The notes under the pieces were generated by a model, which was given only the letters and a program-made list of their open reading frames with translations, was not told the origin of the DNA and searched no databases. Below are positions 36,726-47,214 of a stretch of DNA of 64,000 nucleotides, piece after piece (the first letter of the stretch is position 1; the number at the start of each line of letters is the position of its first letter). The stretch covers positions 232,119,178-232,183,177 of the forward strand of contig CM057009.1 of NCBI GenBank assembly GCA_029891345.1, read 5' to 3'. Both the position numbers and the translations under genes were made by a program. Origin of the DNA: Dryococelus australis. Lineage: Eukaryota > Arthropoda > Insecta > Phasmatodea > Phasmatidae.

Positions 36726-37893
36726 TCAGCTTTTGTTTCGTGCTCTTTGAAAGTTCGTACCTAGGCATATCTGCTTAAGCTCAAGAGTTCTTTCGCGGGT
36801 TTGGGAAGACTGCTCTGTACGTGTCTCGACAGGGGCGTTTCCCGATCGAGGAGGGATACTTGCTTTTCTCCTGTGATATGGTGTACCTGGTGGTTGAAAG
36901 GGGGGTTCTACTGCCTTGACTTTGGGGGGTCGGACAGTCCCTGTTAAGATGCCGGCCCGGGCAATGTCAGCAGCGAGGCAAGGGGACGGCGGTTTGAGAT
37001 GGAAGCATGCCTCACACAGCGGACAGTGTGAAAGAGGGAGACAGGCCTGTGGCCATGGTGGCATGTGTTGGGGTATCTAACATAGATAGCGCCGGGTTGT
37101 TTTGCTCTATTTCCCTTGCCCCCTCTGCTAATTTGTCCAATGTTTGTGGCCAGGGGTTTTAACAGGAGGTTGCGAAAGGAGGGGAGGAGTGTGCGGGCAA
37201 TGCTCCTTACCCTTTGCTGTTCGTCTTCATAAGGATATATCTGCTTGTGGATTTGCTCCTTCTTGTGGATAAATATCTCAACCTCTTCCTCAGGGTACCG
37301 GTTTTGAGTGTGGAAGTCTGTGATAATATTCAAAACCACTTTGTCCACAGTAAAATGAACGGAGTGTCGGGATCTCAGCTGACCCCATTCAAGGATAAAT
37401 TCTCCATATTTATCCCACTATAGTTTGCTTTTCCAGGCAGTTGGTGGTTTGCCCTGCCTACCCACTGTTTGCTAGGGATCTATTGTTCTTTAAACTCCCA
37501 TTCGCAGTTGTTCAGGAAGATTATTGGGTGTTCATGAGAGCGACCACTTAATTCCGGGAGCTGTGTCTCTCATGGGTGAACTGAAGTAGCTAGGCTTACT
37601 CTCGGTCCAGAATTAGATGCTTTGTGCATGAGGTTGCATCTGTAAACCTCGCAGTGATATACGTGACCGGGATGAGTGACGCTCTTGTCCGACCAGCCTA
37701 TACACCTCTGATGGAATACTTCAGAACACAGTATACACCGTATGGTGTGTCTCTCTTGGCCATCACATTCGGGCTTGTTGCATGTTACTAATGGGTTCTG
37801 ATGGCAGGGTTGGCACATATATTCCAGACCATCTGTATATACCGGGGGGTATTTTCCCATCCCAGGCAAACGAAGTGATACTGCCTGCGACAA
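36726..37893 (-). pseudogene. Gag-like ORFs with PHD-like finger
   Basis: The first frame (37893-37570) has CQPC, then CNKPEC, then C-x2-C-x4-H-x2-C (CILCSEVFHQRC) and YHCEVYRC. This is close to the C4HC3 order of a PHD finger. The next frame (37348-36944) has EEVEIFIHKKEQIHKQIYPYEDEQQ and a helical stretch typical of the end of Ty3/gypsy capsid, followed by a Cys/His patch (CHHGHR...VRC) in the knuckle position. A third frame (37064-36726) overlaps and is Pro/Arg-rich. The nearby element at 29.3-33.0 kb has a similar finger before capsid, so the trait is shared by two insertions. PHD fingers bind histone tails in known proteins; what they do here is not shown. Confidence 0.6.
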
Positions 37894-38271
37894 TACTCAC
37901 ACTGTTTCATGTGTATTCCTGTGCCATTGCAGTTTTCCTTGGTACATTGTGTGTCAATGTCGATGAGGTTTTCAGTCTGTGCTGCTACCTCGAGGGCACT
38001 GGGAGCTTATTTCAGATCTGAACATGATGTACGATAAGGAGTTGAGCACCACAGGGTGTTTAACTAATAGACTCCCCAAAGTCAGATTTTGTCTGTATGA
38101 CACAATAGGAGGCAGGAGCTTTGTTTATTTTACCAAGACTTGCAATACCTGCGTTAACAACTCATGTAGCCGCTTGAAGCTTAGTCAAGGGTGGTTAACG
38201 TGATCAAAGTAGGAGGGGGGAGGTGACTTTCTTGGTCCAAGCCCCCAAGTCTTAGCTATCTGAGGCTTATG

Positions 38272-38289
38272 CCCCATGTTGGGTGCCAA
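38272..38289 (-). promoter_or_regulatory. Candidate primer-binding site
   Basis: The minus strand reads TGGCACCCAACATGGGGC, very close to the TGGCGCCCAAC-type primer sites used by many gypsy-like elements and complementary to a tRNA 3' end. The sequence to its right ends in AATT (38291 and on), like the ends of errantivirus LTRs. That would place a 5' LTR from about 38290 rightward; its far end was not found. Confidence 0.55.
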
Positions 38290-38290
38290 T

Positions 38291-40926
38291 TTACATGTAT
38301 TTATGAGAGAGGTATATTATTTTATTTTTAATTTAAAATGAAACACGTGCCTTTTCTTTATTACTGGGGAGAGGTGGGGGTTTCTCGGTCTGGATTTCTA
38401 CCTCTACGAGGTGAAACTATCAAATGTGTAAGCATTGATTTCCTCCTATTGGTTTAAAACTCTGGTTCTCTCCCCAGAGTGTCTATAGATTGACGAAATT
38501 GATTGCCTGGCTGGGTTGTGGACCTTCCCACGCTGGAAAAGTTGAGGTGACACTGTTTAGGTGGAGAGACCTTAATTGGAGGAGAGGAATCAAACCCCAG
38601 GGTAATCTTGACCATGAATATCTCCCTCTCAGGAAATACAGTCAAAAGTAGTGACACCAGTTGTCATGGGTTAAATGAGGGAAATCAACCAAAGTATGCC
38701 AATGCGAAGCCCAGGCAGAAATTAATCTCATGTCTCGTGAGTTTACTCTGCGCCGATAGGGTTCTGGGCTAGTTGGTTTCCGTAAAGGGACGAATTCCTC
38801 GGTAACTGACACTAGCTTACGTCTAGTGTTGGGTTTGGGAGGTATGCAAATTTTAATACCTTTCCGGTGACTGTGTGAACTAGGCAAGTAACGGCGGGTG
38901 GTTGTACTGGAGTACAAGGGCGAGGCAGTGGGGCTGGTACGGAACAAAACACTGGCGTATCTGGAGTGTCTATATAATCAAAATTATGTTACGGCTACTC
39001 TATACCTAGTAAGGATTCCCTGCCTTGCCTCAGAGCCTCAAATAAGAGTGGAAGTTCGTCACTTGGATTTATCACAGGGCCAAATAGTGGTTCATTAATT
39101 TTGTAGTTTCCAATACTTCAATTTGTGCTGAGTTGTTTACTGGATAATTTAGTCCATCTAACTCTCTTTGCAAGGCCCGATGGGTTAATCTGTGTACTTG
39201 GCTAGTTTCACCTGTTTAATTATAAGGCACTTAAAAAACAATCAAACCCACACAGGAGTGTACTCCCCTGTACACCAGGTGTATACTCAAGCCCTCCTGG
39301 GTCCAGTCGTTACTACAGACTGGGACTGAGGTAATGAGTTGGTAGATGACCTGGAGTCGCATGTTTGTATCCAGTTGTAGGGCAATCGACCTGGTTCATT
39401 TCATAATTATTCCTGGTCTTGTTCAGACGTGGGGAATACTATCTCAGCCTTGCTCAGGCCGGGAGTGTCTAAGAACTTCTGGTTTGGAGAGAACGTGGTG
39501 GCTGGAAGGCTTTGAATTTATGGCTTGTAGGAACTAGTGAAAATGCACACACTCAATTTATCCAGGGGATACTCAAGCTCTCCTGAGTCCAGTCTTTACT
39601 TCAGACTGGGACTGAGTTAATAAATAGTTGTGATTCTGGATAATTCAGGGTGAATCATACTGGAGGTGCGGGCGCTTTGGAAAATATTTGGGTATTCCGA
39701 GAATCGTATACAAATTAGGAATCTTATCCTGCCTTTGTGCAAGCTGAGGATAACCAAACATGTTCGGGTCATCAGCCCCTGTCAGCAAGTGGTTGCTTAA
39801 TTTTAATGAATCAATTGAATATTATAAAAATATAAGTGACTTTCTAGGTTGTTTGAAATGAACAACGAAATATTTAAGTTGCAACTGAATGTATTTTTAT
39901 TCATACGTTGAAACACAATGGGAATGTGTAGCTCTCTACAATGATCAAAAATTGAAGTTAATTTTATGGCAGGTGAAGTCAAACATGCTTCGAAAAGAAA
40001 ATTAATGGCAATGATTTTTAATTAGAATTATTACATGATTCTAAAGCGGGGGGAGGGGCAGTCCAGGAGGTATGTCTTCACGACCTGCTACTATGAAGGT
40101 TGGAAGAATTAGCTTGCAGGTAAAGGAGTAGTCGAGGACATTGAGATACCTCTGACTGATGAGGTGGCTTCCTTGGCTACGGACGGTGCCGTAAGAGACT
40201 GTTGCATTACTTCTACTTGAGACTTTTACTGAGAACTTATTTCAACTTGTATGACCTAGTGGTCATGAACAATGGTTAAGATCTGCTTGAAAGTCTTTGC
40301 AGACTGCGAGATCAGGGTGACAGCCACCTCTCTTGGTAGTGCACTTAGCCTTATACAAGCTGAAGGGCTTACAAACTATCTTGAGCTGCGGTTTGGCACA
40401 TCCTTATATATGGAAAATGTTAGCTTGTTGCCTGTCAGAAGGGTGCAGGAATTGCTAGCCTCACCTCACAGGGGTGGTTTAATTATGGTGTAGGCTGCAC
40501 AACCAATTCTTAACTCCTTGGTGGGAGGCTGTTGACATTTCTATTGCCTCTCCACGAGGCTCTGGAGGCAGTGACGACCTTGTATGTTGGGTGCTGCCCT
40601 CTTGCAGCATCCCTTCCAACTAGCTTCTGTAGGTCTGGTGTGTTGGTATCTCATCAAACAGTACAAATTCTCAGGCAGGACTGGGTGACGCATGGCGGCT
40701 TTTGGGTAGACAGTACAATTACAAATAATCACCATGTGTCTGTAATTCCTCACTAGGCTGGGAGCAATCCTCTACCTATGGGATTGATTGCAGACACGTG
40801 ACTTGCCCATGTGAGTTTATTTGCTTGATGATGGGGCGAAGTCGACAAGTAATGCTCGCATGCCCAATGTTCACGAAGGCATCATGCATCAACTTGTTGC
40901 TTGAATTTGTTGTGTATCAGTTAATA
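38291..40926. other. Region right of the primer site, likely LTR plus flank
   Basis: Mixed composition, no recognised genes. The first 1.3 kb or so may be the LTR implied by the primer site. An imperfect internal duplication lies at 39281-39622. The 40040-40800 part is GC-richer and unassigned. Confidence 0.4.
39281..39622. repeat. Imperfect direct duplication, about 55 bp, spaced by about 280 bp
   Basis: ATACTCAAGCCCTCCTGGGT and the following bases, up to CAGACTGGGACTGAGGTAAT, at about 39288-39337 recur at about 39570-39620 (ATACTCAAGCTCTCCTGAGT ... CAGACTGGGACTGAGTTAAT). Only a few positions differ. Confidence 0.85.
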
Positions 40927-41498
40927 CACTATCTACCAAAAAGTAATTGGGCACCTGTCCATAATGTGTGCTCGGTGGTTGTTACCCTGTTAGAATCCAG
41001 TAGGACCACCTCTTGCAGCTATAACAGCAGCTACCCTGTCTGGCATGCTCTCTACAAGTGTTTGCAGGACATTCATGGGGATTCATCGCCATTCCTCTTG
41101 CAACCATTCCATGAGTTTCATGAGTTTAGCAATGGGTTTTGGCTGCGCCTGTTGAGCCCTCACCCGGTGATCCAATTCTTCCCAAAGATGTTCTATAGGG
41201 TTGGGGCTCTGGGCGGGCCAGTCCAATCAGTGAACATTGTTGTCAGCACACCACTGCATAGTAGCCCTTGAAACATGGCACCTGGCATTGTTATCCTGGA
41301 AGTAACACTGGTCCATTCCATAAAAATGCCATAATGTTGGGAGCATTTCATTATCCAGAATATTACAATAGGGCTCTGTGTTCATGCTACCACAGACAAA
41401 CATCAGCGGTCCTACGCTGAAGGCCGTGAAACACAAGTCAACTGACGTACTGAATTACCTATCTTCATGAGTGCCCAATTACTTTTTGGTAGATAGTG
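40927..41498 (-). mobile_element. Internally deleted Tc1-like transposon, copy 2
   Basis: Inverted repeats identical or nearly so to copy 1, flanked by TA at 40925-40926 and 41499-41500. Length is 572 bp. Orientation is opposite to copy 1. The sequence next to the repeat (CATGAAGATAGGTAATTCAG) and the deletion junction are the same as in copy 1, with small differences inside. Confidence 0.9.
41050..41436 (-). pseudogene. Tc1 transposase, C-terminal fragment, copy 2
   Basis: The minus-strand frame 41436-41227 reads FSVGPLMFVCGSMNTEPYCN and QDNNARCHVSRATMQW, matching copy 1 but with the second catalytic Asp position altered (QDNNARCH against QDDKARCH). It stops near 41227; the remaining part with the catalytic Glu (PNPIEHLWEELD-type, about 41160-41200) is in a shifted frame. 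More decayed than copy 1. The N-terminal half is missing as in copy 1. Confidence 0.85.
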
Positions 41499-41500
41499 TA

Positions 41501-43130
41501 GTTTCCCGCGATAGGACATGAAAACTTAAGATAGGACATTAATACTTATTTTTCATGTGATGCTATCTTCAAAAATAATGGGGGTTGTGGGGGGGCCATG
41601 ATTTTACTTATATGATGCTTGTCAGCATACAAAGTTAGATTGAAATAAGTTACGCTGTTTTGTAGTTATAGCATGCTACACAGAACATTTTAAATTGGTG
41701 CTGTTTTGAAAATGAGCCTACGACAGTATTATTTGCTTGCCAAATTGGGAAGGAATTGGTCGATTGTTTCCCATGATATGACAAAACTTTACTTATTCAT
41801 GTGGCACTATTGCACAAAATGGGGAGGAAATCATGGTCTGAGTAGACCTTGTAATAGATAGTGCCAGCATATAAAGTTAAAATAAAATTTATTTACATTG
41901 TTTCATAGATATTGCATATGTATTCTAAATTGTTTATATGGCCACCATTTTGAAAATAAGTCTGACCCACTAAAATATCAGTTTACATGACCTACCGTAG
42001 TATCACTTGAGTACCATATTTGGTAGCATTCAGTTTATTGTTTCCCCAAGAAATAACTTCAAAACTTTATTTTTATGTAGTGCTATGTTACTAAATGGTG
42101 TACAAATGAGGCTATTTATTGACACATTTGATGCTTGTATAAAAGATAATTTCAGTGCAGCAAGTTTGGTTGAACTTGAACAATGAGTACGGTTCATATT
42201 GCTAATAAATTCAAAATATTTATGTAGCTGCAATTTTAAAAATAAGTGCCTTATCCATTAAAGTTGCTTATGTGAACATGGCCTGCAATAGTATTATTTT
42301 ATATGCCAAATTTGGTTCGGATCAGTTGTGTAGTTACCGAGATATAACATAAAAGCTTTAATTTTCATGTTGCACTATCTTTCAAAATGGCATGTTAACA
42401 CTATTATAATTTGCTAAATACAATGTTTATGTAATGTGTTATCAATGTTCCAAATTTGGTTTAAATAGATTGAATGGTTCCCTAAGATATAGCGTGATAA
42501 CTTAATTCTTTTACTTTGAACTACCTTCCAAAATGGCAGACAAATAACATTATGGGGTTTTAATCTGTGAAATGGTTCCCAATATAGTATGCAAGATATT
42601 TATTTATATTTCGCATGTTTTTACAAAATGGCACATGAATACCATTATAGGTTTCTTAATCTAATGCTTACATCATAAACTGTTAGTGAACCAAATTTGG
42701 TTTAAATTTGTTAAATGGTTTCCGAGATATAGTGTAAAAGCTTAATTTTTCAACTTGTGCTATCTTACAAAATGGCATATTAATACTATTATAATTTTCT
42801 AGATGCATTGCTTATGTAATTTACTATCAATTTTCCAAATTTGGTTTAAATTGGGTAATTAGTTTCAGAGATATAACATAGTGGCCTAAATTTCAACATT
42901 GCCGCAATTTTAAAAATAAATACCTCACATGATTTTAAACTATAAAAGTCTTATGTGCTTACTAAATACTATGTGTGGAAGTAATTTGGTTAAATTTGGT
43001 TGTCAGGTTTAAAAGTTGTGTGGTTTGTTAAATGAAGGGGAAGGGGAAAGGGGGGGGGGGGGGCATGCATTCTAAACAGGCAACCAGGTGATTGCATAAG
43101 CCTATCTTTCCTTCAGAAAGTAGGCTAAAA
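41501..43130 (+). repeat. Hairpin-ended dispersed repeat, copy 2 (Helentron/DINE-like architecture)
   Basis: At least five diverged subrepeats are seen, each with CCAAATTTGGTT, a GAGATATA(G/A)(C/T)(A/G)TAA phrase, a CTTAATTTTTC phrase and CTATCTTNCAAAATGG. They are followed by a G-rich microsatellite ending in 14 G (43050-43063), a short spacer and the stem-loop AGCCTATCTTTCC TTCA GAAAGTAGGCT (43101-43127), then AAAA. The Tc1 copy 2 lies directly at its left end. Shared with copy 1 at 16590-17240. Confidence 0.7.
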
Positions 43131-43478
43131 ATGGAAAATCAGCATAGTTATGCAATGTGACATTATAAATGCAAAAAGATATTGTAATTTATCTGAAATG
43201 TAGACATAACTGACCAAGGTGATGATTTTATAATTATTCAGGTGTTGCTATTTATTACTATAGAAAATTCACTAAATGTCCTTTAGAAAGAGTATATACT
43301 TTATTATATGAATATAGAAAGTTTTACATTGGGTACTTAATGCGGCTAATATTTAATAGTCAAAGTAACAGAAATTTTCAAAGTTCCTTTCTGAAAAAAT
43401 ATACCAGTTGTGGCAATCTTCCATTTATGGAGCAATATGTTGGAAAATTTTGGAATTGGTCTTGAATACCACATCCCT

Positions 43479-43690
43479 GTTCATGGTAAAGTGAGCCCTT
43501 TTGAGGTCCTAGTTACTTTTTCCTTTCAGCCATATTTAATCTTTTTACCATATTTTAAGATAAATATTGCTATATATGTAATATACGCACTGTGTTTATC
43601 CTGCAACACTCGGAAGTTAACTTCTAAAGCTAAAATATAATATGTTTATTGACTTTTCATTCCAAATGAGAGGGCTTTAAAAAGTGCCTA
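43479..43690 (+). repeat. MITE family member, degraded
   Basis: TGTTCATGGTAAAGTGAGCC at 43479 matches the terminal motif of the MITE at 47058. The interior phrase GCACTGTGTTTAT (about 43590) is shared with the longer copy at 58051, and TTTAAAAAGTGC near 43680 resembles the right end. Confidence 0.6.
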
Positions 43691-44526
43691 TGCGTATGTT
43701 ACAACAAAAAATTAAAAAATAGTTTTATCATTGCCAGTAGAGCAGAGGATGAACTCAAAGGTGGTTTTCAGAACTCAAGCTTGAAAACTGGAGCTAAGGA
43801 CACAGATGCACAATGGTGTCTTGATGGATCAGGGAGGGGAAAGAAAGTGGGAAAATATAAAATGCTATAAATTGCAGGCAGTGGTGGAGTGTAAGGATTT
43901 GTTTGAAGCACTTGTTCACCTAAATTTGAAAATTATAATTTCTATTCTTTATTGGTAATATTTCTGTGGGACTCATTATTCCACCTCCACGTAACTCCTA
44001 CATAAATTTAAAGACAAAAAAATGGATTCTTAGGCAATTTTTTACTTTGGTATTGAATGCCTCTAGAATAAATATCTAACAGCACCAGTGATACACTAAC
44101 CAGTTCGCTTCAGTAATGCAGGACTGAAAAGTGAAAATGTGTTGATATAGATGGTTTTTGATGGGAATGATGCTCGAAAACCACGCATGGTTTGTCTTAG
44201 GTTGACACACTGGCAGCCCATATCTGTTCCTCTTCAATACCTTAACTCTTGTTTGTAAGAACCAAAGCTTTCTGAGCCTAGCCAAAAAAAGCATCTACCT
44301 GGTAATCTATTCATTTTGATATAGCATATTAGTCTGTAAATTATATTGTAACATTTGAGAAATACCTTATAAGGAGGAATGCTAGTTATGAGCAGGGAGC
44401 AATACACCAGTGTCTGGATATAGCTGCAAGTAGTTCAGGTGTCTGCTGCTAGGTACCACCAGCGTTGAAGCAGCTATGGTGCCAGTTTGTCTGCAGGTGT
44501 CGTAGACTTTGAGTGCGTCGAAGGTA

Positions 44527-44543
44527 GGGGGGGGGGGGGGGGG
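44527..44543. repeat. Poly-G tract of 17
   Basis: Seventeen consecutive G inside a GC-richer patch in otherwise AT-rich DNA. Confidence 0.9.
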
Positions 44544-44598
44544 ACTTCTCTACCTGCTATCCGTAATTCCCTCAACCAGAAAGTGGCCATTACCGAGA

Positions 44599-44782
44599 GT
44601 GTGATCAGATGACAGATAAAAGACTAATACAGCAAGACTCGTAGCAATATGGACTCTCATTCAGTGGTTGTTGCCAATTCTAAAAGAAAAGTGTGGTCAG
44701 ATGACAGATAACAGACTAGTACAGCAAGACTCATAGTGATATGGACTCTTATTCAGTGGTTGTTGCCTATTCTAAAAGAAAA
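44599..44782. repeat. 92-bp tandem duplication
   Basis: Two units starting at 44599 and 44691 (GTGTGATCAGATGACAGATA and GTGTGGTCAGATGACAGATA), about 90 percent identical over 92 bp. Confidence 0.9.
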
Positions 44783-45918
44783 ATAAACACTTTTTTTTTC
44801 AATATTGCTAATATATTACCATTTCAAATGAGTTGGAGAGGATGGGGGGTAAGTGCACAAATAAGGCACGTATTCCCAATGCCTATTTAACTAGTCTTAA
44901 AAAATGTTTAGTTTTAAACAACTAGAAAATTGGCGGTCTAATCTGCTGTGACAAGCTGAAAATGTCATTCCATTTGTTAATAAATAAAAGGAATTAAGGA
45001 TTACTGCTATATTGATTTAATTTATCTTTTCAACTACATGCTGAAAATGTAGTTAGTTATTTAGCGTGTAATGGCTGACGAATGAGGTAGTTCGTGGTTT
45101 TTTTTTTGTTATTAATTATACAGTTATATACAGGACTGTGAAATGCATTATAATTTAGCACAACCACTCGATGCTCCATAAATTTCCTTAATCGTGAAGG
45201 CAATATATAAGCATATATTATGTAATATTCAATTTTATTATTTACCCACATACAATTGTATTCCGAATTAATAATCCTTCATAATCTAAGGGACTTACTA
45301 ACAGCTGAGAATGTAATTAAGTATAGGTACACATGACCAGATTTGTCTTGATAGCATTTCAACAGTACAGTTTGTAATATCTTGTTTATTTTAAGAACTT
45401 TAAAGTAGAGAGTGTAAACTCCAATTAATTATAGATGAATTGTAATTAACTTTGATTATTTGGAAAACTCTAAATATATATCTACTTGCCACACGTATGA
45501 CATAATAAAATTTCCTATCATTGCAAGCTGTTGATGCTGCAGTAAGTTACTAACATTTTCTTCACCAACATCTGTGAATCATTGAATTTATTACCATTGA
45601 GACTGATTTACATAATCGTGCGGTCAATAAATGAGTAGTATGAAAATAATGCACTATAAAAATCTGTACAACGCTTTCTGTATAGAAAAGAAAAACGTTT
45701 CTTCTGGGTGTTTGGTTTTCAGTAATACAATATATGTTTAATTAAGAGAGGTTTATAGATACTTACAGGTTTCCTGTTATTAGATTGTTTGTTTATATGC
45801 TTGTGTTAATGGTAATACTACATTATATATAGCAAATACACATTCTTTGAGTGTATTTTGTTTAAAGTAAATAAATCTACCTTCATACCAAAGGAAAATG
45901 TTTAGCAATATTAAAAGT

Positions 45919-45946
45919 TGTGTGTGTGTGTGTGCACATGCATGCA

Positions 45947-45978
<32 letters not shown>

Positions 45979-45991
45979 CACACACACACAC
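45919..45991. repeat. Palindromic compound microsatellite (GT)n-(TA)n-(AC)n
   Basis: A GT run, then CATGCATGCA and a TA run with one C, then an AC run: the two flanks are complementary, so the whole stretch can fold into one hairpin. Confidence 0.9.
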
Positions 45992-47057
45992 TAATGGCGA
46001 GCTGTAATCACTCACTTTTCGGTTTACATGAATACATGAAGCAATTACTGTTGACTGTTATTTCTCTGCTTGTATGGAACCCCTACCACAGGGGTCACCC
46101 CTATAGCAGTGCGAGAGGTACTGTATCTGTACTCAATTCTACGGGAGCCAATGAATGCTCTTATAGGTGGATGTAAACTAGGAGCGAAGAAGAGGACTTA
46201 CTTCTAATACATAAAGGTTTCCCAGTTTATTTTAGACGTGAAGATCTTATGGTCTGTCGCTATTAGCCAATTAGTAATGGGGCCCGTCCGAAGTTATATG
46301 TGCCATCCGCCAAAAGCTCCCTTTGTGTAAAAAATGTCACATTGCATTAAAAATTAGGCTAGTGGTTGGCAAATGCTCTCTCTGCACCTAAATTGCAAAA
46401 CTACACTGAGATTCACAACAAGCAACACCATTTCCTTCAAACGGTAGACATAATAAAAAAATCTGGAAAAATTTATATGCCATGAAAAAACATATGCAAA
46501 TGGGACAATATATAAACGTGCATGCATTCATATTATATGATCTCTGATCTCATACTTCACTTATGCACATAAGCAGAATGTGTATATCGCATTTAAGTGT
46601 TTAAAAATTTTGCAAAACCTTTTGCACAGTTAGTGATGGTTTACTCAAATGCTCATATCTTTATTTACCATTTACGCAGTATTGTAAGTTAATTACCAAA
46701 TTTCATTCAGTTGCTTTATTTTATTTAAAGTTAACCTCTATTTTTAAATCATGAAACTTGCACATGACTAGGAGCTGTAATAGTACAAACTACGAGTACT
46801 ATTAAAATTTGTAATTTTTATGCTGCCACATCAAGTTACGAAGAAACAAACACAGAATTACTGTAACTATGCCAACTGTCAGGAGTTCCATCATGGATTA
46901 GAATTATTACTTAATATTGTTTTTACAATGCAAAAATACTAATATAGACGCACACACACTTATGTCGGATCCAAGCAAAACCCATGCATTCAAAAGTACC
47001 CATCTATAGTTTACAATAGACGTGAAAGACCGCTGCGTACATTTTAAATAAAAATGT

Positions 47058-47214
47058 ATATAGGCCGTTCACGGTAAAGTGAGCACTTTTTGAAGCTGCT
47101 TCATCAAACATAATAGCCAATAAACACATTTCATGTGTCTTCTGACTTTTGATTTTGGGTATGGGGAATGTATTAGAGCTTCAAAAGTGCTCACTTTACC
47201 GTGAACGGCCTATA
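47058..47214. mobile_element. MITE, complete copy
   Basis: A 157-bp element with inverted repeats of about 35 bp at both ends, beginning TATAGGCCGTTCACGGTAAA and ending in the reverse complement. It has no coding capacity. The TA or TATA at the outer edges suggests a TA target, as in Tc1/mariner-related MITEs. Related pieces are at 43479, 58051 and 60325. Confidence 0.9.

Larger units (their letters stand above)
35336..38290 (-). mobile_element. Antisense retroelement gag region with primer site (PHD-Gag element)
   Basis: The minus strand carries a primer-binding-like site (38289-38272), then, reading left, a Cys/His finger ORF, a capsid-like helix-rich ORF, a knuckle-like region and two long Ser/Thr/Pro-rich frames. 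No RT or integrase is seen between 35336 and the next element, so this is a gag-only or deleted copy. Confidence 0.55.
43131..47057. other. Intronic stretch with scattered repeats, no genes
   Basis: Apart from the listed MITE, homopolymer, tandem duplication and microsatellite, nothing was recognised; composition is AT-rich. Confidence 0.5.
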
